A stretch of 64,000 nt of DNA, taken from contig QXEO01000821.1 in the NCBI GenBank assembly GCA_007115705.1, positions 608,884 to 672,883 on the forward strand, in the 5' to 3' direction. Shown in pieces: positions 55,876 to 64,000 of the stretch. Under the pieces are notes generated by a model that made no database searches, was not told the origin of the DNA, and worked only from the letters and a program-made list of their open reading frames with translations. Source of the DNA: Dactylis glomerata. Taxonomy: Eukaryota > Streptophyta > Magnoliopsida > Poales > Poaceae. A program made the position numbers and the translations under genes. Position 1 is the first letter of the stretch. Each line of letters opens with the position of its first letter.

Positions 55876-57398
55876 TGATACGTCTCCAACGTATCCATAA
55901 TTTTGGATGCTCCACGCTTGTTTTTACACCATTTGCCTTGTGTTTCGTTACACTTCATGGCACTTTTATGCATTTTCCGGAACTAACCTATTAACAAGTC
56001 GCCACAGTGCCAGTTCCCTATTTTCTGCTGTTTTTGTGTTTCAGAAAAGCTACATAGGAAATATTCTTGGAATTGGATGAAACAAGTTCCAGAAGTCTTA
56101 TTTTTCCCGGAAGCTTCCAGAGAACCGAAGAGGAGTAGGAGTGCGGCCACGAGGGGCCCTCACGCTAGGCCGGCACGACCCAGGCCCTGGCCGCGCTGCC
56201 TAGGTGTGAGAGCGCCCTGGTAGCCCCCTGATGATGCCCCTTCGCCTATATAAAGCCTCAGGACGGAAAACCCTAAAAGAGTCGGTGAAATTTCCAGAAT
56301 AGTTCCGCAGCACCGCCGCCATCGAAGCCAAATTTCGGGGGACAGAAGTCTCTATTCCGGCACCCTGCCGGGACAGGGAGGTGCCCCCGGAGCCATCTCC
56401 ATCGGTCTCCATCGCCGTCTCCCCCGTCTCCATCGACCTCACCGCCATCTCCTATGATGAGGAGGGAGTAGTTCACCCCCGGGGCTGAGGGCTCTACCGG
56501 TAGCTATGTGGTTCACCTCTCTCTCCCATGATGTGATCTTTATGTGATCATGAGCTTTGTATCATATTGAATAAGTAGATGTTACTCTTCTTCATTATGT
56601 GTACTCTAGTGTGTTATTAAAGTAATCTATTCCTCCTGCCATGGTGTAACAGTGACAGTGCGTGCATCATGGTGGTACTTGGTCTAGGCTACGATTGTGA
56701 TCTTTTATGGATTATGAGAATAATTATCACTATGATAGTATTGAAGTGATCTATTCCTCCTTTCATGGTGTAATGTTGACAGTGTGTGCACCGTGTTAGT
56801 ACTTGGTCTAACTTGCAATAATATCTATCTTGAGTTGTGATTTGATTTGGATATCTCTATGAGTGGTGTTTGTCAAGTACTTGATGAAATTTGAGGAGTG
56901 CTTCATAGCCCTATGCAATGATTAGTGTTATTCAATAGGAGAGTAATTCAGAGTACCATAGTGGAGAGAAGTTATTTATTTGTTCAATTATGTTATATTT
57001 GTTGGGAATGTGTCCACTAGTGAAAGTATGATCCCTAGGCCTTGTTTCCAAGCTTTGCACACCGTTTACTTGCTATTTTGTTACTTGTTTGCTTGCTGCC
57101 ATTTTTATTCCATATTACATTTACTACTCATAATCGTCACTACTACTTGTATTTCACTATCTCTTTGCCGAACTAGTGCACCTATACATCTGACAAGTGT
57201 ATTGGGTGTGTTGGGGACACAAGAGACTTTCTATATCGTAATTGCAGGGTTGTTTGAGAGGGATAGCTTTGACCTCTTCCTCCCTGAGTTCGATAAACCT
57301 TGGGTGATCCACTTAAGGGAAACTTGCTGCTGCTCTACAAACCTCTGCACTTGGAGGCCCAACACTATCTATAAGAACAGAAGCGTGTGTAGACATCA
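55876..57398 (+). repeat. 5' LTR of element I (1523 bp)
   Basis: Starts TGATACGTCTCCAACGTATC and ends AGACATCA. TATA box TATATAAAG at 56247-56255. Two similar blocks (GATCTATTCCTCCT..CATGGTGTAA) at about 56625 and 56750 form a short internal direct repeat. Confidence 0.87.
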
Positions 57399-57407
57399 AG
57401 CTCTTTC

Positions 57408-57425
57408 TGGCGCCGTTGTCGGGGA
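57408..57425 (+). other. Primer binding site of element I
   Basis: TGGCGCCGTTGTCGGGGA, one base different from F's site; 9 nt after the LTR. Confidence 0.85.
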
Positions 57426-57537
57426 GGTAAGGTAAAAGGTACTCGCATCCTCCTATGTGAGTGCTCGGAGTTATTTCCTTTAGATTCTGCAATTATATCT
57501 TTTTGTTTCTTGTTTTTATTTTCACTAGTTAGGATTA

Positions 57538-57990
57538 ATGGAAAATAAAGAGTTCTTTAGTCTTTTTCCTGAGTTTAGATTTGATGAGAAAATTGAAAAT
57601 CCTTTGGAGCTTATTTCGCATAGCAATATTATTAGTACGAATGCTTTGAATACTGTTAATGCTAATGCTATAGAAAAGTCTAAGCTTGGGGAAGCTGGTT
57701 TTGTTGAGTATGATATTTTTAGTCCCCCAGCTTTAGTGGAGAAAGGTTGTTCTAATGATATTTTATCTCCCTTATGTGATGTTTCTAATGATGCTTGTGC
57801 TCCCTACCCTTTTAAAATACCTACGAAGATTGTTGAACGTATTAGGGATTACTGCTATTTAGGAGATGGAACTGTCCATCCTGGTGATCATCTGCTCTTT
57901 ATACATGAATTATGTGAGTTGTTCCAGTGTGCAGGTATTTCAATGAACCAAGTTAAGAAGAAGCTATTGATCACTTGCAGATTAGGGGGG
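57538..57990 (+). pseudogene. gag: gag N-terminus of element I (truncated)
   Basis: ATG 57538 opens an Athila-lineage gag N-terminus, with the conserved PGDHLLFIHELCELFQCAGI and QVKKKLL. The core gag domain is missing because element K begins at 57991. The frame continues by chance 46 codons into K's LTR; that tail is not gag. Confidence 0.82.
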
Positions 57991-59063
57991 TGTTTCTATG
58001 TCGTATCCACAGGGATTAGCAAAGTGATGAATTTTTCCTTGTTTCCAGAAGCTAAGCCAAAAGATGGGTTTTTGGGTGTTGTAAACAGGAAAGTAACAGA
58101 GAATTTTAGGTTGGAAGTTTTAACATAACAAATCCAATGTTTCTTGTTTGTCAGGCAAGGAAACAAAGGACAAACGAGCAAGTGAGGCAGGGATGTATTT
58201 TTGGGACTAGATGCAGAGGCTAGTCTTGCACCTAACAGATCAGGCAGATGCAACACAGAAATCACAGTAATCTTGGAGTTTACAATGGAGTGTGTCACTC
58301 AAACCATAGCAAAGATCCAGGACAAGGTTCAAACTATTTTACAGTGCAGGATCAACACAAATCAGATCACAGAGCATGGGGGAGAGGGGAGAGAGGTTGT
58401 TGTTGGTCACCGAAGGCTTGCCGTGGCAGAGAAAGTAGAGGAGACAGAGACGCTGCTGTCATGGCAGAGGATGAAGAGATTGAGGGAGAGCTTTTTCTTC
58501 AGATCCTTCGAGCCTTGTCCATCTTGAGGTTCTTGGAGGTGTTCTTGGTGGTCTTGCTTGCGCCGTTGATCTGTTCTTGTTGCAAAAGAGGAGTAGTGGG
58601 AAAAAATGGGTGGAAAAGGTGAAGGTTTTGGTGTGCTGGACTGTGGAGGAGGAAGCTTCGGGTGAGAGGAAGAAAGTGAGGTGGTTGGTGGGATGGAGTG
58701 GCTGTGTGGCGATGGATGGATGCGGGATGGGATGGTGTATTTGCTGCAGAGTAGAGCAGTAGAGGAAAAAGGTGGCAGCAGCTGCTAGTCTGCTTTTCCG
58801 TTTTTCTTGTCCTTTTGTGCCGTACCAGCCTCTTTCTGCCGTTGGCTTCTTTCTTGCTCCTCAAGATGTACTCCTCCATTCCTGGAGGCTTGGTCTTTGG
58901 TTTGAATTGCTCTGACTTGTAGGATTAAGTGCCTTGGCGCACAGATCTGTGGGAAAGGATCAAATGATGTAAAATGTTGGTACAACACTGGTAGAAATGA
59001 GGTAAAACAGACAAGTTTTATGGTTGCAAGGTTCAGATATATGTGTAAATCTTAGAGTGATCA
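57991..59063 (-). repeat. 3' LTR of element K (1073 bp)
   Basis: On the minus strand starts TGATCACTCTAAG and ends GACATAGAAACA. The inner neighbour on the minus strand is GGTTTTGGTCTGGGGGTTT, a polypurine-type tract. The several ORFs on both strands inside have no recognisable product. Confidence 0.68.
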
Positions 59064-60149
59064 AAACCCCCAGACCAAAACCTTTGCTTGTCCTCAATTA
59101 AAGAAGTGTGCATTGTACCAAACAAAACACAACAAAGCATGATAAGGAACATTGCTGACTCAATGCAGATAAATCTTGCAATTGCCAATTCAAAAACAAG
59201 TTTCACTAGAGAATTTGAGTATGTCTAGATCAAACAACATGGACACATGAGTATAAAGTAATTGACTCTGAAATTGAAAACTCAAGATCCAGTACATAGC
59301 CCAATATGTAATGCAAAATTAGTGCTTCACCTATTACAGTTCCCAGGAACATAGTAGGCTAATGCATAGATAAGTTAGTTAGTTAGCAACTTAGCTTGAT
59401 GGGTCAACTTAGTTAGTGCTTCACAACCTACAATCCCAGGATCATAGGTGCTAGTGCTTTGGGTATTTACAACAAGTTTTACTTAGCATTTTTAGGTTAG
59501 TGCTTCACACACCACAATCCAGAGATCATGGTTGCTAATGCTAAACTTTTTCCTTTCTGTTAGTATGTTAGTGCTTCACAAATCACAATCCAGAGATCAT
59601 GTTTGCTAATGCAAAAAATGCAACAGATGCAATTGGTTAGGGGCTACGGAATGGATCATGAACTTCAGTTTCAAGGCAATTGACAAATATGCTGATGTTT
59701 CACAGGTTCTTTGAGTAAAGCCATACAAAAGTTCTAAAGTGGAACTAGGCTCTGAACAAAGCATTTGCAAGAGTTATAAGCAGATTCAAAGAAAAATACA
59801 CAGTAGCATGCAAGGTGATATTTTCAGGTCCAAGCAAGCAAAATTGATTCATTCCTTAACAAAGTACTTTCACACAAGATCAACCAACAGTATAGTATAT
59901 TCTGATTCAGATTTTAACAAATGTGTGGAAATGGAAAGTGTTCACCTGGTGGTTTTCCTGCTTCTCTGCCTTGTCAATCAACAACAATCCTTCTCCTCAT
60001 CCAAGCTCTTACTGAAACAACAAAAAAGAAACAAACACACAAGGCAAAAACATAAAAAGGTGAAAGGGAAATATATGATACAAGGGATACCAGGTTTCCT
60101 CCTGGAAGAGAGCTTGTTTAAAGTCACTAGCTTGACTGTAGCTTCTTCA
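59064..60149. other. Element K 3' internal region
   Basis: No confident gene. Contains the polypurine tract at the left edge, the degenerate repeats at 59319-59640 and an untranslated stretch downstream of integrase. The plus-strand ORF 59739-60287 overlaps the integrase end in antisense and is not credited. Confidence 0.55.
59319..59640 (+). repeat. Degenerate tandem repeats in element K (about 4 units)
   Basis: GTGCTTCAC followed by ACAATCC..G.GATCAT and GCTAATGC recurs four times with spacing of about 97, 84 and 70 bp. Units shorten towards the right. Confidence 0.65.
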
Positions 60150-60937
60150 TCACTGGTTTGCATGGGCAGAGGATGCATTGGTGCCATCCTCTGGTTCATC
60201 ATCTTCTTCAACTTGGCTTTCAATCAAATCTCCAATTCTGTAGTGCTTCAACCTCTGACCATTTACTTTGAATGTTCCCTCAGCTGAGCTGTAAATTTCA
60301 AAGGCACCATGGCCAAGATCTTTCTTGATCACACAAGGGCCAAACCATCTGGACTTGAACTTTCCAGAGAATAAGTGTAACTTGGAATCATACACAAGCA
60401 CTGACTGCCCTTCCTTGAATTCCCTTCTCAGAATGTGGGAGTCATGCCATTTCTTGGTCTTCTCCTTGTAGATCTTTGCACTTTCATAGGAATCATTCCT
60501 GAGCTCTTCAAGCTCACACAACTGCAGTTTTCTCATGCTTCCTGCCTTGCCAATGTCCATGTTCAGCTTCCTGATTGCCCATTGTGCTCTGTGCTCCAAC
60601 TCAACTGGCAGATGGCATGCCTTGCCATAGACAATTCTGAAAGGTGACATGCCAATGGGTGTCTTGTATGCTGTCCTATAAGCCCACAAAGTGTCAGGCA
60701 ACTTCATGGACCAATCTCCTCTGGTCTTGGACACAACTTTCTCCAAGATTTGCTTTATCTCTCTGTTGGACAACTCCACTTGGCCATTGGCCTGAGGATG
60801 ATATGGTGTTGTCACTCTGTGGTTTCTCACTCCATACTTGGTCAGAAGCTTCTCAAATTGCTCATTGTTGAAGTGGGCACCACCATCACTGATTACAACT
60901 CTTGGCACTCCAAATCTTGGGAAAATGACAGTCTTGA
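60150..60937 (-). pseudogene. pol: Integrase of element K (N-terminus missing)
   Basis: Athila-type integrase core: VIFPRFGVPRVVISDGGAHF (second catalytic Asp), TPYHPQANGQVELSNREIKQ (catalytic Glu), WSMKLPDTLWAYRTAYKTPI, then the C-terminal domain (SGKFKSRWFGPCVI). It is open to the stop at 60150. The first catalytic Asp and zinc domain are cut off by element J; the apparent start Met lies in J's LTR and is an artefact. Confidence 0.88.
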
Positions 60938-61860
60938 TGTCGTCGTGGTGAAACAACATATGCCATAGGATGGCTTAAATGGGGGCCGAACTAGATGCTG
61001 GAGGATTCGGGAGAGGGGAACGGGCTAAAGAGCACGACAGAAAGGAACACAGATCTACCCAGGTTCGGGGCTCTCGTAAGGAGATAACACCCCTACTCCT
61101 GCTCTACTGATTGTATATTTGGGTCTATGTAGTACACAACAATGGTGCTTCCAAGCTCTCTGCTAGAGAAGGAAGATGAACTGCTCAGTGTAGGAACACA
61201 GAGTGACCAACCCCTTACTAGGGCTCCCTATGCCACCTTATATAGTGGTAGCCAGGGTTACAACGGTCATAAGAGACCACAAGACACGGGCTACACTCCA
61301 AATAGGACTTGCTGACGAAGGCACCGACCCTTGACTTCCTCCCTGATTGCTCTCGATGGGACTTCATATCCCTGTACCTTGTACCTCTTGAACTGTGGCC
61401 TTACCTCTGTGCGGCGAGCTCGTACTTGTGCACAGTGAGGGTAGGTAACCTCCACTGTGCACCCTGCCATCTTACTCTGCTACCATGCTTGGATGTTTTC
61501 TTCCTTGATTGTAGGGATGTGACACCTTGGTTGACTTAAGTATCCCGGATATGACCGTTGGCCATACCCAGGACATATATGCCGGACCAACGACCTACGA
61601 GGGTCGGGTAATCCGGCCTCCCCTGCTCCTGCACAACACACCAAATGGTTAGGCCGGCATATCTAAGTATGCCGGCACACATATACCAGTATTCCGGCTA
61701 TACCGGCATATCTAAGTATTAGCCGAGATACACACATATGCCGGCCTGGCCGATGCTCTTATATTCCGGCCAGGCCCTTTCTTGATAACCCGGCATAAGT
61801 CAACCATAGACTTTGTGTCTTTCTAGTCTCTTGACCCTACCGGGGGTTATCCCCCCGACA
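60938..61860 (-). repeat. 3' LTR of element J (923 bp)
   Basis: The minus strand starts TGTCGGGGGGATAACCCCCG and ends CACGACGACA, matching H's LTR throughout. TATA box CTATATAAGG on the minus strand near 61236-61246. The inner neighbour is the complement of a purine tract (CTAGTCCCCGAAGC). Confidence 0.88.
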
Positions 61861-62885
61861 CTAGTCCCCGAAGCTGCCGAGGTTCCCCAGTCATAGCTGT
61901 GGAGCCTCGACAGGTTCAACATACCTTTCTTCATTATGTCCCGGTGATCAGATTATATCCCGGCCTCTGTTCCTGTTCCAAAACTTATTCCGGCCGGTCC
62001 CGAGGGTATTCCGGACGGAACATATACATCGGGCAGTTAATCCGACATATAGACGAGTCTTCCTCAAGAAGCCATGCCTGACAGCTTTGCATCGAAACTT
62101 GTAACTGTCCTGCCACCTCGAACAATCACCCACGATGTGACGGTTCTCAGTGCAGTTACTCCTCGCCATCATTGCGTCATGGCACGGTTACCGGAACCGC
62201 CGCCCCACTCTGTGCCGCCACGTGGCGACTCTTTGCAGGAACGGTCGGGGGAGTGGAACACTACCCACGATCCGCACGACCCTGCCTCTTCGGTATAAAT
62301 ATGGGGTGGGGGTAAACTTGCTCTTTTTACCCCCGCCACAGTGCCTTCTTCCTCTTCTGCTCTCCTGCCCCTTGCACTTCGCCGCCGGACCGAGGGACAG
62401 AGAAGGAGCGCCGCCGACGACCCGCTCTACTCCGGCGCCGACGCCCGACGACGCACGGCATCACCATTGACGACGCCGCCGCCGCCGCCTCTTCTCTCTG
62501 CAGCATTGCAGGGAGATTGGATCTTCTTCTGTACGCTCGCCGTCGTCGTTCTTTCGCCGTCGGCCAAACTCCGGTGAGTTCCTCTCTCCCTCTATTCTTC
62601 CTCTTTGATGCTTCTTCATAGCTTCGCATTGGTAGCCATATCCGCATAGATCTAGTGCAGTTCCTCTCTGGATTCGACTAGCATTGCTAACAGCGCTCAC
62701 AGGTGTTCTTCCTTAGAATTTTTATCCTTATTTGTTTCCTGTTTTAACTGGCTCGGTAGATCTTTGATTTCTGCTAACCTTGGGGAGAGTGGTATGCCGG
62801 AGAGACTAACCTCCCTCTTTTCTCCGGCCTTGATAGGAATAACATCACGGGACTCCAGCTCTCACGCCTTGTCCCGGCCACTAAG
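61861..62885 (+). other. Promoter and spliced 5' UTR region of the J antisense gene
   Basis: No coding ORF is credited. A TATA box at 62294-62300 is followed by a C-rich leader. A candidate 5' UTR intron runs from GTGAGTTCC at 62574 to TTGATAG ending at 62836, and the ATG follows at 62886. Upstream sequence has AT/CCGG-type words like the LTR. Confidence 0.5.
62294..62300 (+). promoter_or_regulatory. TATA box of the J antisense gene
   Basis: CGGTATAAATATGGGG is a strong TATA context, directed opposite to gag-pol transcription, about 30 bp before a C/T-rich leader (GCTCTTTTTACCCCC). Confidence 0.6.
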
Positions 62886-63899
62886 ATGGCATCTTCAAGC
62901 ATGACGGGCACCTCGGCCTCTGAGGAAGATACCTCGGCCCGAGCCCAAGGACGCTCCAGCTGGGAGGGGTCGGAGGTTACTCCGGCCGACATATCCTGGG
63001 TCACCTCCACCAGGAGAGTCCCGGAGGGCGTAGCATGCCGGCTACCAGCAGGAGAAACTGTGCCGGCACCTGAACCTGGCGAACGCGTCGTCTTCATCGC
63101 CCACTTCGAGCGTGGCTTCGGCCTGCCGGTATCGGACTTCTTCCGGGACTTCCTCAACACCTACGACCTACAACCTCATCATATCCCGGCCAATGCCGTG
63201 ATGATCCTCTCCGCCTTCGCTGCTTTTTGCGAGGGCTATGCCGGCATAGAGCCCCTTACTCAAGGCTGGGCGAAGTACTTCCAACTGCGGAAGCAAGTCA
63301 TCCAAGAGCCGCCCCGGAGCAAGGACGACCCGCCGGAGACGGCCCAGGAAAAGAAGGACCGCCCCATGACCCTCTACGGCGCGGCCACCATCATGTCCCG
63401 AAAGGGCTCGGACTTCCCCAAGGTGGAGCTCCTGGAATCTTGCAAGAAGTGGCAGAAAAGCTTCTTCTACGTCAAGAACACCACCGACGAGGATCTGCTC
63501 AACCTGCCGCCATTTGTGGACGAGCCACCCTTGGCTATGACGAACTGGACCTACAACCCGAAGAACTCGGTGATGCCGGTGAATGCGCTTCACCGGGTTA
63601 AGGGCGAGCTCCGGGATGCCGGTCTTACTCCTCAGGACCTGGTGGCCTGCTATATAAGCCCGCGCGTCTCCCCTCTGCAGCGCCGGTCGCACAAGATCTG
63701 CCAGATGAGTGGGCCAATGGACCCCACCCGGCACTCCACACACGAGCTGACTCCGGCCGACATTCTGCGCCGGATTAAGGATGTCTGCAAGTCCTCTCAG
63801 GCCATTTTTGCCTGGGGGCTAGAACCATACAGCCGGGATAGGCCTGCCCCAACGGTAAACCATCTTATCCGATACATAAAGTCCATGTCCGGCACATAG
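62886..63899 (+). CDS. Antisense Transposase_28-like protein of element J (first coding exon)
   Basis: 337 codons, undamaged, in good start context (AAGATGGC). A Ser/Thr-rich N-terminus precedes a globular region with HFERGFGLPVSDFFRDFLNT, PHHIPANAVMILSAFAAFCE and GIEPLTQGWAKYFQLRK, the pattern of the grass 'putative gypsy type transposon' family, also seen in C. A stop follows RYIKSMSGT, but H's homologue continues into coiled-coil exons, so a splice donor before this stop is likely and the true gene extends past the window. The function of this family is unknown; the name does not imply a proven transposase. Confidence 0.68.
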   Translation: MASSSMTGTSASEEDTSARAQGRSSWEGSEVTPADISWVTSTRRVPEGVACRLPAGETVPAPEPGERVVFIAHFERGFGLPVSDFFRDFLNTYDLQPHHIPANAVMILSAFAAFCEGYAGIEPLTQGWAKYFQLRKQVIQEPPRSKDDPPETAQEKKDRPMTLYGAATIMSRKGSDFPKVELLESCKKWQKSFFYVKNTTDEDLLNLPPFVDEPPLAMTNWTYNPKNSVMPVNALHRVKGELRDAGLTPQDLVACYISPRVSPLQRRSHKICQMSGPMDPTRHSTHELTPADILRRIKDVCKSSQAIFAWGLEPYSRDRPAPTVNHLIRYIKSMSGT

Positions 63900-64000
63900 A
63901 TACTTAAGCCGACACATGTCTGTTTGCCGACACATATCATATTGATCCGACATACCTCTTCCACCGGCATATTTCCTTGTCTGAATACTTGACTTTGCTG

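Larger units (their letters stand above)
55876..57990 (+). mobile_element. Element I: 5' part of an Athila-type LTR retrotransposon
   Basis: LTR, aspartate-type primer site and the N-terminal part of gag, cut at 57991 by element K. It interrupts H's antisense gene. LTR similarity to F is strong over several hundred bp, so I is a candidate autonomous relative of F. Confidence 0.85.
57991..60937 (-). mobile_element. Element K: 3' part of an Athila-type retrotransposon
   Basis: On the minus strand, integrase (from 60937), a long 3' region and a 3' LTR. It inserted in I's gag and is itself cut by element J at 60938. Its LTR differs from those of F and I. Confidence 0.78.
60938..64000 (-). mobile_element. 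Element J: 3' end of a Tat-type retrotransposon of the H family
   Basis: The 3' LTR (60938-61860) is followed by the 3' internal region with the 5' portion of the antisense gene; gag-pol would lie beyond the right edge. LTR ends TGTCG...CGACA. The insertion point splits K's integrase; the left target sequence would be CTTGA (60933-60937). Confidence 0.85.

Noticed and set aside
57991..58128. C-terminal 46 codons of the ORF beginning at 57538
   Set aside because: They read into K's LTR after the gag fragment ends; a chance fusion, not a domain.
58201..58879. Overlapping ORFs in K's LTR on both strands
   Set aside because: Purine-rich strand bias creates open frames; no recognised product.
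60938..60959. Start methionine and first residues of the K integrase ORF
   Set aside because: These bases belong to the end of J's LTR; the real integrase N-terminus is displaced by J.
1..64000. tRNA, rRNA, CRISPR arrays, bacterial operons, organellar inserts
   Set aside because: None seen; repeats present are LTRs, a tandem duplication and transposon-internal repeats.

Overview
This window is a stack of plant transposable elements with no recognisable host gene. The families point to a grass nuclear genome, most likely Pooideae/Triticeae-type. Evidence: Ty3/gypsy elements with an archaeal-type second RNase H (Tat lineage), Athila-lineage gag and integrase, the LTR start TGATACGTCTCCAACGTATC, a very long solo LTR beginning TGTAACGACCC, and antisense genes of the grass 'putative gypsy type transposon' (Transposase_28-like) kind. 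Nothing prokaryotic, organellar, tRNA, rRNA or CRISPR was seen. Family names are withheld because only sequence logic was available.

Layout, left to right. Element A (minus; LTR 1233-2366, gag to the left edge) sits in the pol gene of element B (minus; LTR 5384-5718). B sits in the gag of element C (plus; 5719-6171 and 10217-15208). C is split by a 4-kb Helitron (6172-10216) that itself carries a hAT-type MITE, and C keeps a decayed multi-exon antisense gene (11250-14895). Element E (minus; 15209-17686 and 25018-26710) is a Tat element that lost gag, RT and most of integrase; it holds the non-autonomous Athila-type element F (17687-25012, flanked by GGACC on both sides). A 4.1-kb block covering the right half of F, E and a short inverted F-like piece (G) is then tandemly duplicated (22800-26920 and 26921-31006). 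G runs to 31851.

Element H (plus; Tat) starts at 31852: LTR, gag-protease, RT, RNase H, integrase, then an antisense gene. It is interrupted by a 3.8-kb solo LTR (36619-40431, TSD TGTGT) and by a near-complete element D (minus; 42365-52478, TSD ATGGC). H is cut at 55876 by element I (plus, Athila-type LTR and gag), which is cut at 57991 by element K (minus, Athila-type LTR and integrase), which is cut at 60938 by element J (minus, same family as H) running off the right edge.

The most notable content is not gag-pol. Tat families here carry a second gene on the antisense strand between integrase and the 3' LTR, with its own TATA box. In D this gene is intact and encodes a 254-residue protein with an AT-hook-like motif and a B3-like DNA-binding domain; E carries a broken copy. 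In C, H and J the antisense gene is instead a spliced Transposase_28-like/coiled-coil protein. The other strong signal is the decay pattern of H: its gag-protease frame holds 13 in-frame stops, all TAG, with no TAA or TGA, most explicable as CAG to TAG changes.
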